DNA from: Pseudomonas sp. GV085
GTDB lineage: Bacteria > Pseudomonadota > Gammaproteobacteria > Pseudomonadales > Pseudomonadaceae
Direction of reading: 5' to 3'
Assembly: GCF_003050925.1 (NCBI RefSeq)
Contig: NZ_QAOV01000021.1
Coordinates: 1-64,000, forward strand
DNA: 64,000 nucleotides
Part shown: positions 17,034 to 25,120 of the stretch, in pieces
Position numbering within the stretch: position 1 is the stretch's first letter
How the letters are laid out: each line of letters starts with the position of its first letter
Notes under the pieces: generated by a model
Told to the model about the DNA's origin: nothing
Databases searched by the model: none
What the model saw: the letters and a program-made list of their open reading frames with translations, nothing else
Made by a program: the position numbers and the translations under genes

Positions 17034-17903
17034 TTATTCCTCCGCGGCGCTGGCGCGCAGGCGGTTGATACGGTTTTCGCTCCACTGCTTGAGCAGCAGG
17101 ATGAAGAGCGCCAGGATCAGCAACAGGCTCGCCACGGCGAACGCGGCCACGTGGTTGTATTCGTTGTAGAGGATCTCGACGTGCAGCGGCAGGGTGTTGG
17201 TCACCCCGCGAATGTGCCCGGAAACCACCGATACCGCACCGAACTCACCCATGGCCCGCGCGGTGCACAACACCACGCCGTAGATCAGGCCCCATTTGAT
17301 GTTGGGCACGGTGACGTGCCAGAACATCTGCCAGCCGTTGGCCCCGAGCAGGCGCGCTGCCTCCTCTTCCTGAGTGCCTTGCTCCTGCATCAGCGGGATC
17401 AGCTCACGGGCCACGAACGGCACGGTGACGAAAATCGTCGCCAGCACGATGCCCGGCAGGGCGAAAACGATCTGGATGTCGTGGTCCTGCAACCACGGGC
17501 CAAACAGGCCCTGGGCGCCGAACATCAGCACATAGACCAGACCCGCGATCACCGGCGACACCGAGAACGGCAGGTCGATCAGCGTCACCAGCATGCTCTT
17601 GCCGCGGAACGAGTACTTGCTCACGCACCACGCGGCGCTGACACCGAACACCAGGTTCAGCGGCACCGAAATCAGCACGGCGATGACCGTGAGTTTCAGT
17701 GCCGACAGCGCGTCCGCCTCAAAGATCGCGGTGAAAAATGCACCGAGGCCGAGCTTCAGGCCCTGGGACACCACGATGAACAGCGGCAGCAACAGGAACA
17801 GGGCAAAAATCAGCCAGCCAAGACCGATCAGGATTCGCCGCGAAGTCGCGCTGCCACGGCGGGCAGCGTTCGAGGAAGCGGCAGCAATAGACGATTGGGA
17901 CAT
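17034..17903 (-). CDS. cysW: Sulfate ABC transporter permease CysW
   Basis: This 289-residue inner-membrane permease has six hydrophobic segments. Its ATPase-docking loop contains the EAA-type motif (EEEAARLLGANGWQMFW), and it has the family landmark ARAMGEFGAVSVVSGHIRG. It pairs with CysT to form the sulfate channel. The cysT stop lies 12 nt upstream, and cysA follows 3 nt downstream, which indicates one transcript. Confidence 0.96.
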   Translation of the reverse strand: MSQSSIAAASSNAARRGSATSRRILIGLGWLIFALFLLLPLFIVVSQGLKLGLGAFFTAIFEADALSALKLTVIAVLISVPLNLVFGVSAAWCVSKYSFRGKSMLVTLIDLPFSVSPVIAGLVYVLMFGAQGLFGPWLQDHDIQIVFALPGIVLATIFVTVPFVARELIPLMQEQGTQEEEAARLLGANGWQMFWHVTVPNIKWGLIYGVVLCTARAMGEFGAVSVVSGHIRGVTNTLPLHVEILYNEYNHVAAFAVASLLLILALFILLLKQWSENRINRLRASAAEE

Positions 17904-17915
17904 GGGTGCGCCTCC

Positions 17916-18734
17916 TTATGGGGTTTCGATGCGCCGCTGCAACAAGTTGATCAGCAGCAACAGGACGAAGGAAACCACCAGCATCAGTACACCAATGGAG
18001 GTAGCGCCGGTGTAATCGTATTGGTCGAGTTTGACCATGATCAGCAGCGGCAAGATCTCGGTTTTCATCGGCATGTTACCGGCAATGAAAATCACCGAAC
18101 CGTACTCGCCGACCCCGCGGGCAAAGGCCAAAGCGAAACCGGTGAGCCATGCAGGCAGCAGTGCCGGCAGCAGGATATGACGGAAAACCTGCAAGGGTTT
18201 TGCCCCCAGGCACGCCGCCGCTTCTTCCACTTCACGAGGGATATCCGCCAATACTGGCTGTACGGTACGTACTACGAATGGAAGTGTCACAAAAGTGAGG
18301 GCAAGGGTGATGCCCAAGGGGGTGTAGGCGATCTTGAAACCCAGATCCGCTGCAAATTGACCAACCAGACCGGTAGGGGTGTACAACGCCGTCAGTGCAA
18401 TACCAGCCACTGCCGTGGGCAATGCGAACGGCAGGTCGATCATTGCATCGATCACTTTTCGTCCAGGGAAGGTATAGCGCACTAATACCCAGGCCAGCAG
18501 CGTACCGATGATGCCGTTGATGATCGCGGCACACAGCGCAGTGCCGAAGCTGAGCTTCAACGCCGCCAGCACCCGTGGCGCCGAGATGATTGCCCAGAAC
18601 TGATCCCAGGTGAGTTGAGCGGCATGCACGAACATCGCCGCCAGTGGTATGAGCACAATCAGGCTGAGGTACACCAAGGTGTAGCCCAGCGTCAGCCCGA
18701 AGCCGGGTATGACGGGGGAGATACGACGCGACAT
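17916..18734 (-). CDS. cysT: Sulfate ABC transporter permease CysT (CysU)
   Basis: This 272-residue permease has six membrane segments. The docking loop EVEEAAACLGAKPLQVFRH and the FARGVGEYGSVIFIAGN landmark match the CysT branch. It is the first of the tightly packed cysT-W-A set and lies 181 nt downstream of sbp, with a REP pair in between. This spacing may allow higher expression of the binding protein than of the membrane parts. Confidence 0.96.
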   Translation of the reverse strand: MSRRISPVIPGFGLTLGYTLVYLSLIVLIPLAAMFVHAAQLTWDQFWAIISAPRVLAALKLSFGTALCAAIINGIIGTLLAWVLVRYTFPGRKVIDAMIDLPFALPTAVAGIALTALYTPTGLVGQFAADLGFKIAYTPLGITLALTFVTLPFVVRTVQPVLADIPREVEEAAACLGAKPLQVFRHILLPALLPAWLTGFALAFARGVGEYGSVIFIAGNMPMKTEILPLLIMVKLDQYDYTGATSIGVLMLVVSFVLLLLINLLQRRIETP

Positions 18735-18773
18735 AAAAGTCCTTGGTTAAAAAGCGTTCCGCTAAAACCATCC

Positions 18774-18866
18774 CTGTGGGAGCGAGCCTGCTCGCGAAGG
18801 GGGAGTACCCGTCGACATCCCTGTCGACTGAAACACCGCCTTCGCGAGCAGGCTCGCTCCCACAGG
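18774..18866. repeat. REP pair (BIME) between sbp and cysT
   Basis: Inverted GGGAGCGAGCCTGCTCGCGA copies lie inside the presumed sbp-cysTWA transcript. They could shield the sbp mRNA from 3' decay and so favour the binding protein. Confidence 0.9.
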
Positions 18867-18915
18867 TTAAGCACCCAGGCTGACTGCATGGGTGCTCATT
18901 GATGGCTATTTAAGA

Positions 18916-19929
18916 TTACTGCGCCTGGTAGATCTGGTCGAACACGCCCCCGTCATTGAAGAATTTCGGCTGCGCGGCTTTCCAGCCGCCGAAGTCCTTG
19001 TCGATGCTCACCAGTTCCAGTTTCGGGAACTGCTGGGCGTACTTGGCGGCCACATCCTTGTCACGTGGACGATAGAAGTTCTTCGCCGCGATTTCCTGGC
19101 CGGCCGGGCTGTACAGGTGCTTGAGGTAGGCTTCGGCGATCTGCTCGTTGCCCTTTTTCTCGGCATTTTTGTCGACTACCGCCACCGGTGGCTCGGCGAG
19201 AATCGACAGCGAAGGCACGACAATGTCGAACTTGTCGGCGCCACCCTCTTCTTTCAGGGCCAGGAAGGCTTCGTTTTCCCAGGCCAGCAACACGTCGCCT
19301 TGACCGTTGTTGACGAAGGTAATGGTCGAACCGCGAGCACCGGTATCCAGCACTGGCACGTGCTTGAACAGGGTTTGCACGTATTCCTTGGCCTTGGTTT
19401 CATCACCGCCGTTGGCTTTGAGGCCATAGGCCCAGGCCGCGAGGAAGTTCCAGCGCGCACCGCCGGAGGTTTTCGGGTTCGGCGTGATCACCGAGACGTC
19501 ATTCTTGACCAGGTCGCCCCAGTCCTTGATGCCTTTCGGGTTGCCCTTGCGCACCAGGAATACGATGGTCGAGGTGTAAGGCGTGCTGGCGTCCGGCAGG
19601 CGTTTTTGCCAGTCCGCCGGCAGGGTCTTGCCGAGCTTGGCGATTTCGTCGATGTCACCGGCCAGGGCCAGGGTCACGACGTCGGCACGCAGGCCATCGA
19701 TCACCGCCCGGCCTTGCTTGCCCGAACCGCCATGGGATTGCTGGACCTTCACGGTGTCGCCTGCGTGGTCCTTCTGCCAGAACTTGATGAATTCGGCGTT
19801 GTAGTCCTGGTACAGCTCGCGGGTCGGGTCGTACGACACGTTGAGCAGCTCGTAATCCTTGGCTACCGCGGAACCGGCAAAAAGGGCGCTGGCCAGGGCG
19901 GCCAAAGCGAAGTGGCGAATCGACGACAT
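18916..19929 (-). CDS. sbp: Periplasmic sulfate-binding protein
   Basis: This 337-residue protein has a signal peptide (about 1-23, cleavage after AVA before KDYELLNV) and the sulfate-binding protein signature region (YDPTRELYQDYN; QQSHGGSGKQGRAV; WENEAFLA). The length is typical. It binds sulfate in the periplasm for CysT-CysW-CysA encoded downstream. OscA lies upstream, 143 nt away, with a REP-like inverted pair in the gap. Thiosulfate-binding CysP is the closest alternative, but gene order favours Sbp. Confidence 0.95.
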   Translation of the reverse strand: MSSIRHFALAALASALFAGSAVAKDYELLNVSYDPTRELYQDYNAEFIKFWQKDHAGDTVKVQQSHGGSGKQGRAVIDGLRADVVTLALAGDIDEIAKLGKTLPADWQKRLPDASTPYTSTIVFLVRKGNPKGIKDWGDLVKNDVSVITPNPKTSGGARWNFLAAWAYGLKANGGDETKAKEYVQTLFKHVPVLDTGARGSTITFVNNGQGDVLLAWENEAFLALKEEGGADKFDIVVPSLSILAEPPVAVVDKNAEKKGNEQIAEAYLKHLYSPAGQEIAAKNFYRPRDKDVAAKYAQQFPKLELVSIDKDFGGWKAAQPKFFNDGGVFDQIYQAQ

Positions 19930-19998
19930 GATGAAAGCTCCTGGAATTCTTGGTTTGTTGGCTTTTTTATGGATTTCTGGAATCGCGTTGCCGATTCA

Positions 19999-20069
19999 AA
20001 GATCGCAGCCTGCGGCAGCTCCTACAGGTGATTGCGTGCTTCTGCAGGAGCTGCCGCAGGCTGCGATCT
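19999..20069. repeat. Inverted pair of a third REP family
   Basis: GATCGCAGCCTGCGGCAGCT and its inverted copy flank a short spacer between oscA and sbp. This family differs in sequence from the GGGAGCGAGCC type elsewhere in the window. Confidence 0.85.
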
Positions 20070-20072
20070 TCT

Positions 20073-20255
20073 TCAGCCCGGTTTGTTGCCCGGCTGCTGC
20101 AAACGGAATTTTTCTTTGCGTTCGATCTGCACCACCTGGGCGTTGTGCACGGTGATTTCCACGGCGCCAAAGCGCAGGTCGCGCAGGGCACTCTGGATTT
20201 CACGCAGGATGGTGGCTTCGTCTTGACCGTCGACGCTACGCAGGGATGCGCTCAT
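20073..20255 (-). CDS. oscA: OscA, small sulfur-starvation protein (DUF2292)
   Basis: This 60-residue protein has the compact DUF2292/YezD-like core (LRFGAVEITVHNAQVVQIER) and a basic C-terminus. OscA of P. corrugata was reported to be needed for growth on organosulfur sources and for chromate tolerance, and it lies next to sbp as here. Its biochemical activity is not known. A good AAGGAG lies 7 bases before the ATG. It probably heads the oscA-sbp-cysTWA group. The upstream region holds an ATTCT/AGAAT inverted repeat and an AGACTATTT shared with the atsR upstream region. Confidence 0.92.
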   Translation of the reverse strand: MSASLRSVDGQDEATILREIQSALRDLRFGAVEITVHNAQVVQIERKEKFRLQQPGNKPG

Positions 20256-20337
20256 ATTGCTGCTCCTTCAACTGAGAGGTTGCCTCGCAGTGTCGGCACT
20301 GCTTGCGGCGTGAGAGCAATACTAGAGAGGAGTAGAT

Positions 20338-20362
20338 ATTCTTAAAAAGACTATTTGAGAAT
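20338..20362. promoter_or_regulatory. Inverted repeat upstream of oscA
   Basis: ATTCT and AGAAT arms are separated by 15 bases within an AT-rich stretch, 83 nt upstream of the oscA start. AGACTATTT inside it (20348-20356) also occurs upstream of atsR. It is a candidate CysB-type site. Confidence 0.35.
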
Positions 20363-20440
20363 GTTTATATAACCAAAAGAAATTATTTGATGGGACAAGG
20401 GTTTGAGCTGAACAGCCCTCTTTCAGGCACACCAAAAAAC

Positions 20441-20536
20441 CCTGTGGGAGCGAGCCTGCTCGCGATGAGGGAGTGTCAGTCACCAAAGATGTCGACTGAT
20501 ATTCCGCTATCGCGAGCAGGCTCGCTCCCACAGGTT
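20441..20536. repeat. REP pair (BIME) downstream of the GGDEF/EAL gene
   Basis: Inverted GGGAGCGAGCCTGCTCGCGA copies lie between the oscA promoter region and the 3' end of the GGDEF/EAL gene. Both genes are on the minus strand. Confidence 0.9.
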
Positions 20537-20545
20537 TTTTGTAAA

Positions 20546-22477
20546 TCAGGCGATCACCGGCGCATGATTCCAATCCAGCTGCGCCGCCGGCACCGGCCGC
20601 CCGAACCAGTAACCCTGACCAAAATCACATCCGTGCTCGAGGAGGAAAGCCGCCTGTTCGACCTGCTCGATCCCTTCGGCATGCACCTGCATGCCCATGC
20701 TCTGCGCCAACGCAATGATCACCCGTGAAATCGCCGCATCGTCCTCATCCCACGGCAATCCAGCGACGAAGCCCTGGTCGATTTTCAGCTTCTGCACCGG
20801 CAGACGCTTGAGTCGCAGCAGCGATGAATAACCCGTGCCGAAGTCGTCGATGGCCAGGCGCACACCCAGCTCGCGCAGTCGATGCATCTGTTCCAGCGCG
20901 ACTTCCGGGTCTTCCATCACCGCGCTTTCGGTGACTTCCAGCTCGAGAAACGACGGCTCCAGCCCGGTTTCCCGCAGGACTTGCGCTACTTGCTGATACA
21001 GCTCGCGACGGGCGAACAGCCGCGAAGAAACGTTGACCGCAACGAACGACAGCATCACCCCGCCTTGCTGCCACTGGCACATCTGCCGGCACGCCTGCGC
21101 CATGACCCAGGCATCGATTTCAGCAATCAGGCCGGTTCGTTCGGCGACCGGAATGAATTCCGCCGGCGATACCAACCCCCGTTGTGGATGCTGCCAACGC
21201 ACCAGTGCCTCGACGCCAATCAGGCAACTGGTCTTGAAGTCGTGAACCGGCTGGTAATAAACCCGCAGCTCTTGCCGGTCCAGGGCGCGACGCAATTCAA
21301 AGGCGATCTCGACCCGTTGCTGGGCGTGGGCCGTCAGCTCTTCGGTGTACAGGGCATAATCATTGCGCCCCGTGCTTTTGGCCTTGAAAAGTGCAGAGTC
21401 GGCATTACGCAGCAGTTGCTCGACGCTCAAGGCATCGCTGGGGAACAGGCTGATGCCGATGCTGGTGTTGATGGACAGCTGGTGCCCATCAATAAGGAAC
21501 GGCTCTTTAAGGCCATCGATGATCCGCTGGGCCAACGCAGCGGCCTGAACCAGTTGCGGACAGCTTTCAGCGAGTATGCCGAACTCATCCCCGCCCAGCC
21601 TGGCCAGGGTGATACCCGGACCGAACATGGCGCCCAGACGCTCGGCCACAGCCTTGAGCAACTGATCGCCGATGGTGTGCCCAAGGCTGTCGTTGATCAT
21701 CTTGAAGTGATCGAGATCGATCATCAGCAGCGCGCAGCCACGCTTGTGGGCCTGCGCCGAGGCCAGGGCCTGTTCGGCACGGTCGGTGAACAGCAGGCGG
21801 TTCGGCAGGTCGGTCAGCGGATCGTGGTGCGCCAGGTGCATCAACTCGTGTTCGGAGTTCTTGATTGCACTGATATCGGAAAACACCGCCACGAACTGGC
21901 TCGGCTGGCCATTGTCATCGTGGATCAGGCGGATCGTCTGCCATTGTGGGTAAATTTCGCCGCTTTTGCGCCGGTTCCAGATTTCCCCGCTCCACTCCCC
22001 TGTGCGTTCAAGCGCGGCGAACATCGCCTGATAGAAGTCAGATGGATGACGTCCGGACTTGAACATAGTGGGGCGCTGCCCGAGCACGTCCTCACAACCA
22101 TAACCGGTGATTTCCATGAACGCCCGGTTCACATGGACGATCACACCTTCCCGATCGGTGACCAGCACGCCTTCGCGGGTGCAGTCGAAAACAGCCGCCG
22201 CCTGGCGCAGGCGCTCGCGATTGGTATTGCGTTCGTGCAATGTGGCGCCGATCCCCAGACACCGCAGCAGCCGCGCCCGTGCAACGAAGATCAACCCGGC
22301 GCTGAACAGCACCCAAACATAACCGTTGATCAGTTGCCATCGCAGTCGCTCAGCAGAGCTATCGAAGAAACTGTTTAATAAATAGCCACTGATCTGTAGC
22401 CAAACCACAGAAAGCAACAGATAGAGCAGCGCTGCACGCAAGGCATCGCGATAGGTGGCAGACATCCGACGATCCAT
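20546..22477 (-). CDS. Membrane PAS-GGDEF-EAL c-di-GMP protein
   Basis: This 643-residue protein has two N-terminal membrane helices (about 13-34 and 51-66), a PAS domain (about 90-205), a GGDEF domain (GGDEF at 295-299) and an EAL domain (EAL at 423-425). The EAL part keeps the catalytic-looking landmarks EALVRWQHP, DDFGTGYSSL and KIDQGFV, so phosphodiesterase activity is likely. The residues before GGDEF do not form an RxxD inhibitory site. Both domains look intact, so either or both activities are possible. It is divergent from desA. As I recall, P. aeruginosa has the same order: sbp, small protein, GGDEF/EAL, desA. Confidence 0.9.
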   Translation of the reverse strand: MDRRMSATYRDALRAALLYLLLSVVWLQISGYLLNSFFDSSAERLRWQLINGYVWVLFSAGLIFVARARLLRCLGIGATLHERNTNRERLRQAAAVFDCTREGVLVTDREGVIVHVNRAFMEITGYGCEDVLGQRPTMFKSGRHPSDFYQAMFAALERTGEWSGEIWNRRKSGEIYPQWQTIRLIHDDNGQPSQFVAVFSDISAIKNSEHELMHLAHHDPLTDLPNRLLFTDRAEQALASAQAHKRGCALLMIDLDHFKMINDSLGHTIGDQLLKAVAERLGAMFGPGITLARLGGDEFGILAESCPQLVQAAALAQRIIDGLKEPFLIDGHQLSINTSIGISLFPSDALSVEQLLRNADSALFKAKSTGRNDYALYTEELTAHAQQRVEIAFELRRALDRQELRVYYQPVHDFKTSCLIGVEALVRWQHPQRGLVSPAEFIPVAERTGLIAEIDAWVMAQACRQMCQWQQGGVMLSFVAVNVSSRLFARRELYQQVAQVLRETGLEPSFLELEVTESAVMEDPEVALEQMHRLRELGVRLAIDDFGTGYSSLLRLKRLPVQKLKIDQGFVAGLPWDEDDAAISRVIIALAQSMGMQVHAEGIEQVEQAAFLLEHGCDFGQGYWFGRPVPAAQLDWNHAPVIA

Positions 22478-22612
22478 GTCCCTACAATAAGGTGGGGATT
22501 ATAGTTTAAAGACACATCCAGCCACTCTTATCTGAAAGGGCGACTGGTTTTCTGTGTGGGCTTAGTGATAATGCAATGGCTGTTTTTTTCTTTATCGAGG
22601 GCCCTATAGCCT

Positions 22613-23797
22613 ATGTGGTACGAAGGTTTTCTTGGCTTGTCGCCCTGGTCTCTGGTTGCAGTCACCCTGCTGATGACCCACGTCACGATCATCGCCGTCA
22701 CGGTCTATCTGCATCGTTACTCGGCCCATCGCTCCCTGGAGCTGAATGGGGGCCTTAAGCATTTCTTCCGTTTCTGGCTGTGGCTGACCACGGCACAGAA
22801 CACCCGCGAGTGGACCGCCATCCACCGCAAGCATCACGCCAAATGCGAAACCGTCGATGACCCGCACAGCCCGGTCATCAAGGGTTTGTCCACAGTGCTG
22901 CGCAAAGGCGCCGAGTTGTACCGCGCCGAAGCGGAAAACCCCGAGACCCTGCGCATCTATGGCAAGAACTGCCCCGAAGACTGGATCGAGCGCAACCTCT
23001 ACAGCCGCTATCCGCTGATGGGCATCGCGATCATGGGCGTCATCGACCTGCTGCTGTTCGGCACCATCGGCATCACCATCTGGGCCATCCAGATGATGTG
23101 GATCCCGGTATGGGCCGCTGGCGTGGTCAATGGCCTGGGCCATGCCATCGGCTACCGCAACTTCGAATGCCGCGATGCGGCGACCAACCTGGTGCCGTGG
23201 GGCATCCTGATTGGCGGCGAAGAATTGCATAACAACCATCACACCTACCCTAACTCGGCAAAACTGTCGGTGAAGAAGTGGGAGTTCGACCTGGGCTGGG
23301 CGTGGATTCAAGTCTTCAGCTTCCTGCGCCTGGCCAAGGTTCAACGGGTCGCGCCGATTGCCCATCGCGTCGAAGGCAAGGGCAACCTGGACATGGACAC
23401 CGCCATGGCGATCCTCAACAACCGCTTCCAGATCATGGCCCAGTACCGAAAATTGGTGATCGGCCCGCTAGTCAAGCAAGAGCTGGAAAAGGTCGATCAC
23501 TCGGTACGTCACCAGTTCCACCGGGCCAAACGCCTGCTTTCGCGGGAGACCAGCCTGCTGGATGACAAACACCATGTACGCATCCAGAACATGCTCGAGC
23601 ACAGTCAGGCGCTGAAGGTAATTTACGAGAAACGCCTGGCCCTGCAGCAGATCTGGGTCAAGACCAGCTCAAATGGTCACGACATGCTGGCGGCCATCAA
23701 GGATTGGGTGCACGAAGCCGAAGCCAGCGGGATTCAATCGCTGCGCGACTTCGCCGATCAGTTGAAGACTTACTCCCTGCGCCCTGCCGCTGTCTGA
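22613..23797 (+). CDS. desA: Fatty-acid delta-9 desaturase, DesA-like
   Basis: This 394-residue membrane diiron desaturase carries the three histidine boxes of the acyl-CoA/acyl-lipid delta-9 class: HRYSAHR near residues 34-40, HRKHHAKCE, and HNNHHTYPN. DesA of P. aeruginosa introduces a double bond into phospholipid acyl chains aerobically. A C-terminal extension of about 120 residues after the last histidine box is charged and probably cytoplasmic. It lies between two c-di-GMP genes and is divergent from one of them, with a 135-nt intergenic region; no operator can be asserted. Confidence 0.93.
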   Translation: MWYEGFLGLSPWSLVAVTLLMTHVTIIAVTVYLHRYSAHRSLELNGGLKHFFRFWLWLTTAQNTREWTAIHRKHHAKCETVDDPHSPVIKGLSTVLRKGAELYRAEAENPETLRIYGKNCPEDWIERNLYSRYPLMGIAIMGVIDLLLFGTIGITIWAIQMMWIPVWAAGVVNGLGHAIGYRNFECRDAATNLVPWGILIGGEELHNNHHTYPNSAKLSVKKWEFDLGWAWIQVFSFLRLAKVQRVAPIAHRVEGKGNLDMDTAMAILNNRFQIMAQYRKLVIGPLVKQELEKVDHSVRHQFHRAKRLLSRETSLLDDKHHVRIQNMLEHSQALKVIYEKRLALQQIWVKTSSNGHDMLAAIKDWVHEAEASGIQSLRDFADQLKTYSLRPAAV

Positions 23798-23818
23798 TTG
23801 CAGCGCCGGCCGCAAAAC

Positions 23819-23909
23819 CTGTGGGAGCGAGCCTGCTCGCGAAAAGGGAATGTCAGTCAAATCAAAGTTGACTGATACGCCGCTTTCGCGAGCAGGTTCG
23901 CTCCCACAT
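23819..23909. repeat. REP pair (BIME) downstream of desA
   Basis: Inverted GGGAGCGAGCCTGCTCGCGA-type copies (one with a C-to-T change) occupy the first half of the 288-nt gap before the diguanylate cyclase gene. In the rest of the gap I see no gene or clear promoter. Confidence 0.9.
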
Positions 23910-24085
23910 TGATTTGTGGACGCAAAAACTCGTGTCCAGTACCGCCCGGCGGGAGCCCTCTCCTTCGCCACAAAAAGCGGGAACTTCATCTAAAAAGCCC
24001 AATCTCAAAGACACTTCGCTTTCCCCCGGCGGGCTTGGCGTTGGCCGCCATTGAACACGCGGCATGCCCTTTGAGATTTGTGTCG

Positions 24086-25075
24086 ATGGCCCCAAAAAAC
24101 CTGCAAGACTCATCTCCGTCACATTGGCCCGAGGCCGCGCAGACCCTGATGGCGCTGATGCACGCCCAAGGCGAAGTCGCACGCCTGAGCGAACGCGAAC
24201 AGTTGTTCAACACCTTGCTGGCGAGCGTCAACGCGGTGCTGTGGGCATTCGATTGGGAAACCCGCCGGGTGCTTTACGTCAGCCCAGCCTATGAGCGGAT
24301 CTTCGGTCGCTCGGCCAATCTGCTGCTGGACGACTGCGATCAATGGCGCGACAGCATCTATCCCGACGACCTGGACTATGCCGAAAGCAGCCTGGCCGAA
24401 GTGCTGGACAAAGGCGCCGTGGAAGACCGCGAGTATCGAATCATTGCCGCCGACGGGCAGGTGCGCTGGCTCAGCGACAAATGCTACGTCAACCGCCAAG
24501 CCGAGCCGGGGCAACCAGTGATCATCGTCGGCATTGCTGAAGACATCACCGACAAGAAGCGGATGGAAAGCGAGCTGCACCGCCTGGCCACCACCGACGC
24601 GCTGACCCAGAGCAGCAATCGTCGGCATTTCTTCGAATGCGCCCACCGCGCGTTCGCACACGCCCGGCAACGGGGCGAGCCGCTGTCGTTCCTGATGCTG
24701 GACATCGATGACTTCAAAATAATCAACGACACCTACGGTCACCAGGAAGGCGACAACGTGTTGCAACGCATCGCCGATAGCGGCCGCGCAGCGTTGCGCC
24801 GTGGCGACCTGTTCGGGCGCATTGGCGGTGAGGAATTCGCAGCGGTATTTCCCGGCTGTACGCCGCAGATGGCCCTGCAAGTGGCTGAACGCTTGCAACA
24901 GCAGATTCAGCGATTGCGTTTCACCCATGAAGGCCAGACGTTCGGCATCACCGTCAGCCAGGGCCTGACCAGCCTGACCGCCGCGGACGAAAACGTGGAA
25001 AACCTGTTTTCCCGCGCGGATGCCGCGATGTACCAGGCCAAGCGCGAGGGCAAGAACCGGATTGTCACCGCCTGA
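24086..25075 (+). CDS. PAS-GGDEF diguanylate cyclase
   Basis: This 329-residue protein has a PAS domain with PAC extension (about 38-160) and a GGDEF domain (about 165-327). The active-site motif is GGEEF (247-251), preceded five residues earlier by an RRGD inhibitory site (238-241), so product-inhibited c-di-GMP synthesis is expected. No membrane segment is seen. The start at 24086 (MAPKNL) is chosen as the first Met before the helical lead-in; the longer frame to 23909 would run from the REP region and is unlikely. The ribosome-binding site is weak. It is convergent with the REC-HDOD gene. Confidence 0.88.
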   Translation: MAPKNLQDSSPSHWPEAAQTLMALMHAQGEVARLSEREQLFNTLLASVNAVLWAFDWETRRVLYVSPAYERIFGRSANLLLDDCDQWRDSIYPDDLDYAESSLAEVLDKGAVEDREYRIIAADGQVRWLSDKCYVNRQAEPGQPVIIVGIAEDITDKKRMESELHRLATTDALTQSSNRRHFFECAHRAFAHARQRGEPLSFLMLDIDDFKIINDTYGHQEGDNVLQRIADSGRAALRRGDLFGRIGGEEFAAVFPGCTPQMALQVAERLQQQIQRLRFTHEGQTFGITVSQGLTSLTAADENVENLFSRADAAMYQAKREGKNRIVTA

Positions 25076-25093
25076 CAGGTCCTGCAACCTCCT

Positions 25094-25120
25094 GTAGGAG
25101 CGTCGACCGGCTGCTCCTAC
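25094..25120. terminator. Hairpin between convergent genes (REP remnant)
   Basis: GTAGGAGC (25094-25101) and GCTCCTAC (25113-25120) form a perfect 8-bp stem with an 11-nt loop. It overlaps the end of the REC-HDOD gene and may end transcription both ways. Its sequence resembles a shortened REP. Confidence 0.55.

Noticed and set aside
16446..18485. A 679-codon plus-strand frame rich in Gln, His, Arg and Asp
   Set aside because: It runs antisense across cysA, cysW and cysT at once, which cannot be a gene alongside three certain ones.
23909..24085. A 59-residue N-terminal extension for the diguanylate cyclase
   Set aside because: It begins in the REP pair and has low-complexity, Pro/Arg-rich composition with no family match; the Met at 24086 fits better.
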